From NCBI GenBank assembly GCA_035536185.1, contig DATLOM010000041.1:35199-99198 (forward strand): a DNA stretch of 64,000 nt. Reading direction: 5' to 3'. Position numbers and translations under genes: made by a program. Shown piece by piece: positions 63,801 to 64,000 of the stretch. The notes under the pieces are model-generated. The model was not told the origin of the DNA. It saw only the letters and a program-made list of their open reading frames with translations, and searched no databases. Numbering within the stretch: the stretch's first letter is position 1; the number at the start of each line of letters is the position of its first letter. This DNA is from GCA-2861595 sp035536185. GTDB taxonomy: Bacteria > Actinomycetota > Acidimicrobiia > Acidimicrobiales > GCA-2861595.

Positions 63801-64000
63801 TTACTCGCCGAGGTTCAGGCGCCCAAGCCCGCACACCAACTCGGCCGGCTCGAAGCCCAAAGCGACGCCGAGGCGCACGATGTTGAGGAGGGCCACGTCG
63901 CGCTCGCCGCGCTCGACCGATCCGACGTAGCTGCGGTGGAGGCCGGCGACTTCTGCCAGGCGCTGCTGGGACATGCCGACTTCGATGCGGCGCGTCCTCA
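63801..64000 (-). CDS. XRE-family regulator, 5' truncated by the window edge
   Basis: The 66 C-terminal codons are in the window; the start lies beyond position 64000. The HTH reads EVGMSQQRLAEVAGLHRSYV and GSVERGERDVALLNIVRLGV, matching the XRE gene at 54212-54448. It lies convergent to the replication-relaxation gene with a 36-bp gap. In element 1 the same two genes are about 4.2 kb apart. Confidence 0.85.
   Translation of the reverse strand, partial: RTRRIEVGMSQQRLAEVAGLHRSYVGSVERGERDVALLNIVRLGVALGFEPAELVCGLGRLNLGE

Overview
The window is high-GC DNA from an actinobacterium. Support comes from the LytR_C-type LCP protein directly upstream of rsfS, GAF-ANTAR and SARP/BTAD regulators, excalibur and DUF2784 proteins, many GTG starts and GTGA/ATGA gene overlaps. 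An acidimicrobial-type lineage is possible, but the sequence alone does not fix the taxon. No rRNA, tRNA or CRISPR array was found.

About 0-30 kb is chromosomal. It opens with the end of an LCP-family gene, rsfS and a phosphoribosyltransferase. From 1.9 to 23.4 kb runs a dense signal-transduction island: GAF-ANTAR, receiver-GGDEF, PAS-LuxR, a membrane hybrid kinase, an HTH/zinc-ribbon regulator, a NarL-type regulator and a PAS-GGDEF-EAL protein. Next come three consecutive soluble hybrid kinases: a HAMP array, a multi-receiver kinase with a histidine-less HPt, and a GAF kinase with a ten-fold 18-residue helical repeat and an intact HPt. A WxL-like/DUF916-like cell-surface cluster and an OmpR-type regulator follow. 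From 23.4 to 30 kb are small membrane proteins, an anti-anti-sigma (STAS) protein, a ferritin-like protein, two Hsp20 chaperones, a membrane-anchored tyrosine phosphatase, an XRE/nucleotidyltransferase pair, an excalibur lipoprotein and a VapBC-type pair.

From about 30 kb to the right edge the DNA is mobile. The best reading is a tandem array of related integrative elements. Element 1 (about 34.6-59.3 kb) is bounded by two copies of a roughly 110-bp block sharing an exact 24-bp repeat. It holds an XRE regulator, two overlapping tyrosine recombinases, an excisionase-like HTH gene, a DNA methyltransferase with a degenerate partner, 11-bp phased repeats, a sigma-like gene, a minimal Gram-positive type IV secretion operon (VirB2, VirB6, PrgI, VirB4, peptidoglycan hydrolase, VirD4), a replication-relaxation protein, winged-helix proteins, a membrane-anchored SARP and a lipoprotein/secreted-protein operon. 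Element 2 (59.3 kb to beyond the edge) repeats the recombinase pair, the excisionase-like gene, the phased repeats, the transfer-leader block, the replication-relaxation gene and the terminal XRE gene. It lacks the methyltransferases, sigma-like gene, T4SS and SARP, so it looks like a stripped derivative that could be moved by element 1. A second lipoprotein/secreted-protein operon (30.6-33.9 kb), homologous to the one at the right end of element 1, lies just left of element 1 and may be the remnant of an older element.

The most interesting unexplained structures are the duplicated att-like block, the 11-bp phased repeats, the conserved leaders of the two cargo operons, and the cargo proteins themselves, which share a core but differ in their C-termini.
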